Assembly: GCF_004134775.1 (NCBI RefSeq)
Contig: NZ_SDOZ01000003.1
Span: forward strand, 231,658 to 295,657
DNA length: 64,000 bases
Reading direction: 5' to 3'
From: Candidatus Borkfalkia ceftriaxoniphila
GTDB lineage: Bacteria; Bacillota; Clostridia; Christensenellales; Borkfalkiaceae
Part shown: positions 62,071 to 64,000 of the stretch, piece by piece
Numbering within the stretch: the stretch's first letter is position 1
How the letters are laid out: each line of letters starts with the position of its first letter
The notes under the pieces: generated by a model
What the model was told of the DNA's origin: nothing
Seen by the model: the letters and a program-made list of their open reading frames with translations, nothing else
Databases searched by the model: none
Position numbers and translations under genes: made by a program

Positions 62071-63669
62071 TCAATCGGTCAGTTCGATCCCGTCGGGAAC
62101 ACGAATATTCTTTGTTCCGTTCTTCCAATTGATTTCCAAATTCCCGAACGGCGTCGGATAAGAAATCTCATACCAATCCAAACCGCCCGATTGCGGATGC
62201 AGGCGGATCTTGCGGCAGCCCGCCTCCGATATTTCCAGTCCGGAAAGCGACTTCATCAAAAAAGCGATCGGGCCGCACGACCAGCCGTGGCACAAACTAT
62301 GCCGAAACCCGACGTAGCAATGTTTTCCGAAATCCCCGTGAATATCCCTCTCGCCCTCGCGGGGTAGACGATCGACGGGACAACTGTTTTCCATCCAATC
62401 GAGGTCGAAATCCTCCCAAAAGGAAGTGGCCCCCATATCGAGCATTCCGCCGTAGTACTGTTTCATCAATTCCACCGCCGTATCGGCGCGCCCCGCCGCG
62501 GCGATCGAATGCAATATGTAATAACTCATAAAGGTGCTGAATCCTTTCGCTCCGCCGCGAGTCAAAAAGGAACAGGCATTCTCGGCGCCCTTGACGCCCG
62601 CATAAACGAGAAACGCCTCGCATTGTTTCATTATCCGCACCGACAGCCCTCGATATCGGGAAAGTTTTCCGAGCATATCATCGCACACGCGAACGTCCAG
62701 CCCCAGCGTTTTAAAAAGACTTCGGCTCTTTTTCGCCGCCAAAACCCAGAGCGCGTAGATGCCCGCCGTTTCGTCATCCGAACCGTGGCTGGGCCAGTCG
62801 AACAAATAACTTCCGTCGCGGGCGATCGTGCCGTCTTCGCGCACGACGCCGTTCAACTGACGTAAAGCACCGTCTACGTACGCTCTCTGCTCCCTTAAAA
62901 AGGAAAGACGTCCGTTTTGCATATAATAATCGTGCAAAATGATCAGCCACCATGCCGTATAGGTCGGCGTGCGATTCATCCAGTTGGGCAAAGGCGTATG
63001 CTCGCGGCTATACGTCAGCGAACGCCCGATGGAAGGATCGTCGCCGAACAGACAGGCGATCGCAGTCGTTTCGGGATGCATATCGCCTACCCAGACCAAA
63101 CGGTCGCGCTTGATGCCGTCCCAGAGATAATCGTGCATATTCAGCATGAGCGTACGCGACGCCACGCGGAATATTTCGTTGACACGCTCGTCGCTGCATC
63201 GAAAACTGCCTTTCGGCTGCAATTTACGGCTGAAACTTGTCGCCATCACCGATTTGATATAAACTGTTTTCTCTTCCAGAAAATCAATGCGGACAAAGCG
63301 GAAACCCGTTTCGAAAAACCGCATATCCGAATACATGACGAGAAGAACCTCGGCGTCGCGCAGGGTATGATAGTTTCCCGCCATACGATCGCCCTCTTCC
63401 GCACAGCACTCGGAAACTGATTCGCCTGTCCTGATACGGACGCGGCAGCCTCCGCCGTCGGCAACTTGGGTGAGAATGCGCACCGAGCCGTTCAATTCCT
63501 CTTTAAAATCGAGAATGATATACCCGCGCCCGTTCACACACATGAGATGCGTTTCGTCCAGCCCGATCTGAGGCTCTGCGGGCGTCAATAATATTCCTGC
63601 GTTTTCAATCGAGCCTTCCGCCCGCAGAATTTTTATGGGCAGTCTTTCTTCCTGCATTCGCTCGTCCAT
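62071..63669 (-). CDS. GH78-like (bacterial alpha-L-rhamnosidase superfamily) six-hairpin enzyme
   Basis: The 532-residue protein has no signal peptide. A short beta domain (about 1-145) is followed by the six-hairpin catalytic domain with DGIKRDRLVWVGDMHPE at 184-200, the segment where GH78 enzymes carry their catalytic acid, then GATSFWEDFD and SLCHGWSCGP, and a C-terminal beta segment. It is shorter than typical GH78 proteins (often 700-1100 residues), lacking the usual N-terminal accessory modules. It probably acts on imported, rhamnose-containing oligosaccharides. GGGGAG precedes the ATG. An operator-rich promoter lies upstream. Confidence 0.85.
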   Translation of the reverse strand: MDERMQEERLPIKILRAEGSIENAGILLTPAEPQIGLDETHLMCVNGRGYIILDFKEELNGSVRILTQVADGGGCRVRIRTGESVSECCAEEGDRMAGNYHTLRDAEVLLVMYSDMRFFETGFRFVRIDFLEEKTVYIKSVMATSFSRKLQPKGSFRCSDERVNEIFRVASRTLMLNMHDYLWDGIKRDRLVWVGDMHPETTAIACLFGDDPSIGRSLTYSREHTPLPNWMNRTPTYTAWWLIILHDYYMQNGRLSFLREQRAYVDGALRQLNGVVREDGTIARDGSYLFDWPSHGSDDETAGIYALWVLAAKKSRSLFKTLGLDVRVCDDMLGKLSRYRGLSVRIMKQCEAFLVYAGVKGAENACSFLTRGGAKGFSTFMSYYILHSIAAAGRADTAVELMKQYYGGMLDMGATSFWEDFDLDWMENSCPVDRLPREGERDIHGDFGKHCYVGFRHSLCHGWSCGPIAFLMKSLSGLEISEAGCRKIRLHPQSGGLDWYEISYPTPFGNLEINWKNGTKNIRVPDGIELTD

Positions 63670-63688
63670 ATTTTTCTCCCCGCGACTG

Positions 63689-63704
63689 GTTACATTTATG
63701 TAAC
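63689..63704. promoter_or_regulatory. Operator-like palindrome GTTACAT-TT-ATGTAAC
   Basis: A perfect 16-bp palindrome lies between the GH78 promoter and its ribosome binding site. GTTAC/GTAAC half-sites occur again nearby (63712-63716 and 63726-63730). Confidence 0.6.
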
Positions 63705-63720
63705 TTATTGAGTAACTGAA

Positions 63721-63744
63721 AATTAGTTACCCGCATAACTAATT
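63721..63744. promoter_or_regulatory. Operator-like inverted repeat AATTAGTTA-N6-TAACTAATT
   Basis: Nine-base arms with a 6-base centre sit just downstream of the -10 of the GH78 promoter, in a classical repressor position. Confidence 0.65.
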
Positions 63745-63746
63745 AA

Positions 63747-63775
63747 AGTATAACACGGAATTTCTCCCGTGTCAA
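63747..63775 (-). promoter_or_regulatory. Promoter of the GH78-like gene and possibly the downstream operon
   Basis: On the minus strand -35 TTGACA (63770-63775), a 17-base spacer and -10 TATACT (63747-63752). The two palindromes downstream suggest tight control. Confidence 0.87.
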
Positions 63776-63855
63776 GACTCTTTTTAAATTTTTTTTGAAA
63801 ATATATTGTTGCTTTTATCACTTTTATGCGGGATATATATTTTTTTATTTCCACA

Positions 63856-63895
63856 AAAAAACAGCCTGCCGCAATTTTGCGACGGACTGTTTTTG
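63856..63895. terminator. Terminator-like hairpin, bidirectional
   Basis: An imperfect 13-base stem (11 pairs, including one G-T) with a two-base loop is flanked by A5-7 and T4-5 on both strands. It has no gene directly upstream on the plus strand, so it may end a minus-strand gene beyond the window. Confidence 0.55.
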
Positions 63896-63913
63896 TGCCT
63901 GTATTCTGAAATA

Positions 63914-64000
63914 ATGGAATTGATTGAACACGATGATTATTTTAAACAGTTCGCAAACCTTTATAAATTGATGACCGAGGTGCAGAAAGGTATTTTCCTT
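63914..64000 (+). CDS. Possible 5' end of an unidentified gene (cut by window edge)
   Basis: An open frame of 29 codons begins with ATG and reads to the window edge (MELIEHDDYFKQFANLYKLM at the N-terminus). Its composition looks protein-like and amphipathic. However, there is no ribosome binding site, its GC is low and the promoter is weak (TATTCT). If real it could be a regulator divergent from the GH78 gene. It may instead be non-coding DNA downstream of a minus-strand gene. Confidence 0.3.
   Translation, partial: MELIEHDDYFKQFANLYKLMTEVQKGIFL

Noticed and set aside
63897..64000. Minus-strand gene end at the right edge
   Set aside because: One minus-strand frame stays open but runs through the hairpin and has no protein-like composition; the edge is too short to decide.

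Overview
The window looks like one contig of a Gram-positive, anaerobic gut-type member of the Clostridia. Signs are sigma-A promoters (TTGACA/TATAAT), strong AGGAGG-type ribosome binding sites, many lipoproteins, a SCIFF peptide with its radical-SAM maturase, and yajC/secD/secF as separate genes. GC is moderately high in genes, with very AT-rich intergenic DNA. The species cannot be named from sequence alone; a Christensenellales-like lineage is my guess.

Positions 1-17,800 are conserved housekeeping DNA. On the minus strand, reading right to left: ruvC-ruvA-ruvB-GNAT-queA-tgt, then yajC-TIGR04086 membrane protein-scfA (SCIFF)-scfB-gamma-carbonic-anhydrase-like protein-secD-secF-recJ and the first 11 codons of another gene. 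argH lies on the plus strand and faces ruvC across two promoters that point at each other. A NatAB-like ABC exporter follows, then two almost identical tRNA-Pro genes in opposite orientation (anticodons CGG and AGG) flanking a low-molecular-weight protein tyrosine phosphatase that appears to be leaderless.

Positions 17,900-22,100 hold a 1272-residue, membrane-anchored, helical-repeat surface protein with a long 5' leader.

Positions 22,100-63,700 form a large polysaccharide-utilisation region, almost all on the minus strand. Block 1 (22-34 kb) has a GH106-like enzyme, a beta-rich protein of unknown family, a GH95 fucosidase-family enzyme, three SGNH esterases and a GH65 phosphorylase; a divergent GntR/LacI-hybrid regulator follows at 34.3 kb. 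Block 2 (35-43.5 kb) has two lipoproteins of the same unknown family, a CUT1 sugar transporter (binding protein plus two permeases) and a C-terminally anchored surface protein. Block 3 (44-63.7 kb) has a LacI regulator, two more SGNH lipoproteins, an anchored GH28-like beta-helix protein, a beta-helix lipoprotein, two related toroid-like lipoproteins, a second CUT1 transporter, another anchored protein and a GH78-like enzyme behind an operator-rich promoter. No sugar-transporter ATPase is present, so a shared ATPase elsewhere is expected. The enzyme set (rhamnosidase-like, fucosidase-like, polygalacturonase-like, acetyl esterases, phosphorylase) suggests an acetylated, rhamnose/fucose/uronate-containing plant polysaccharide such as a rhamnogalacturonan. 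Surface proteins would bind and trim it, the ABC systems import oligosaccharides, and the cytoplasmic GH106, GH95, GH78, GH65 and SGNH proteins finish them.

The most unusual structure is a tandemly duplicated palindromic element found at three intergenic sites (16.9, 21.9 and 43.7 kb). The sequences differ, but the architecture is the same: a long palindrome plus a short GC palindrome, repeated twice. Two of the three sit in the long 5' leaders of surface-protein genes.
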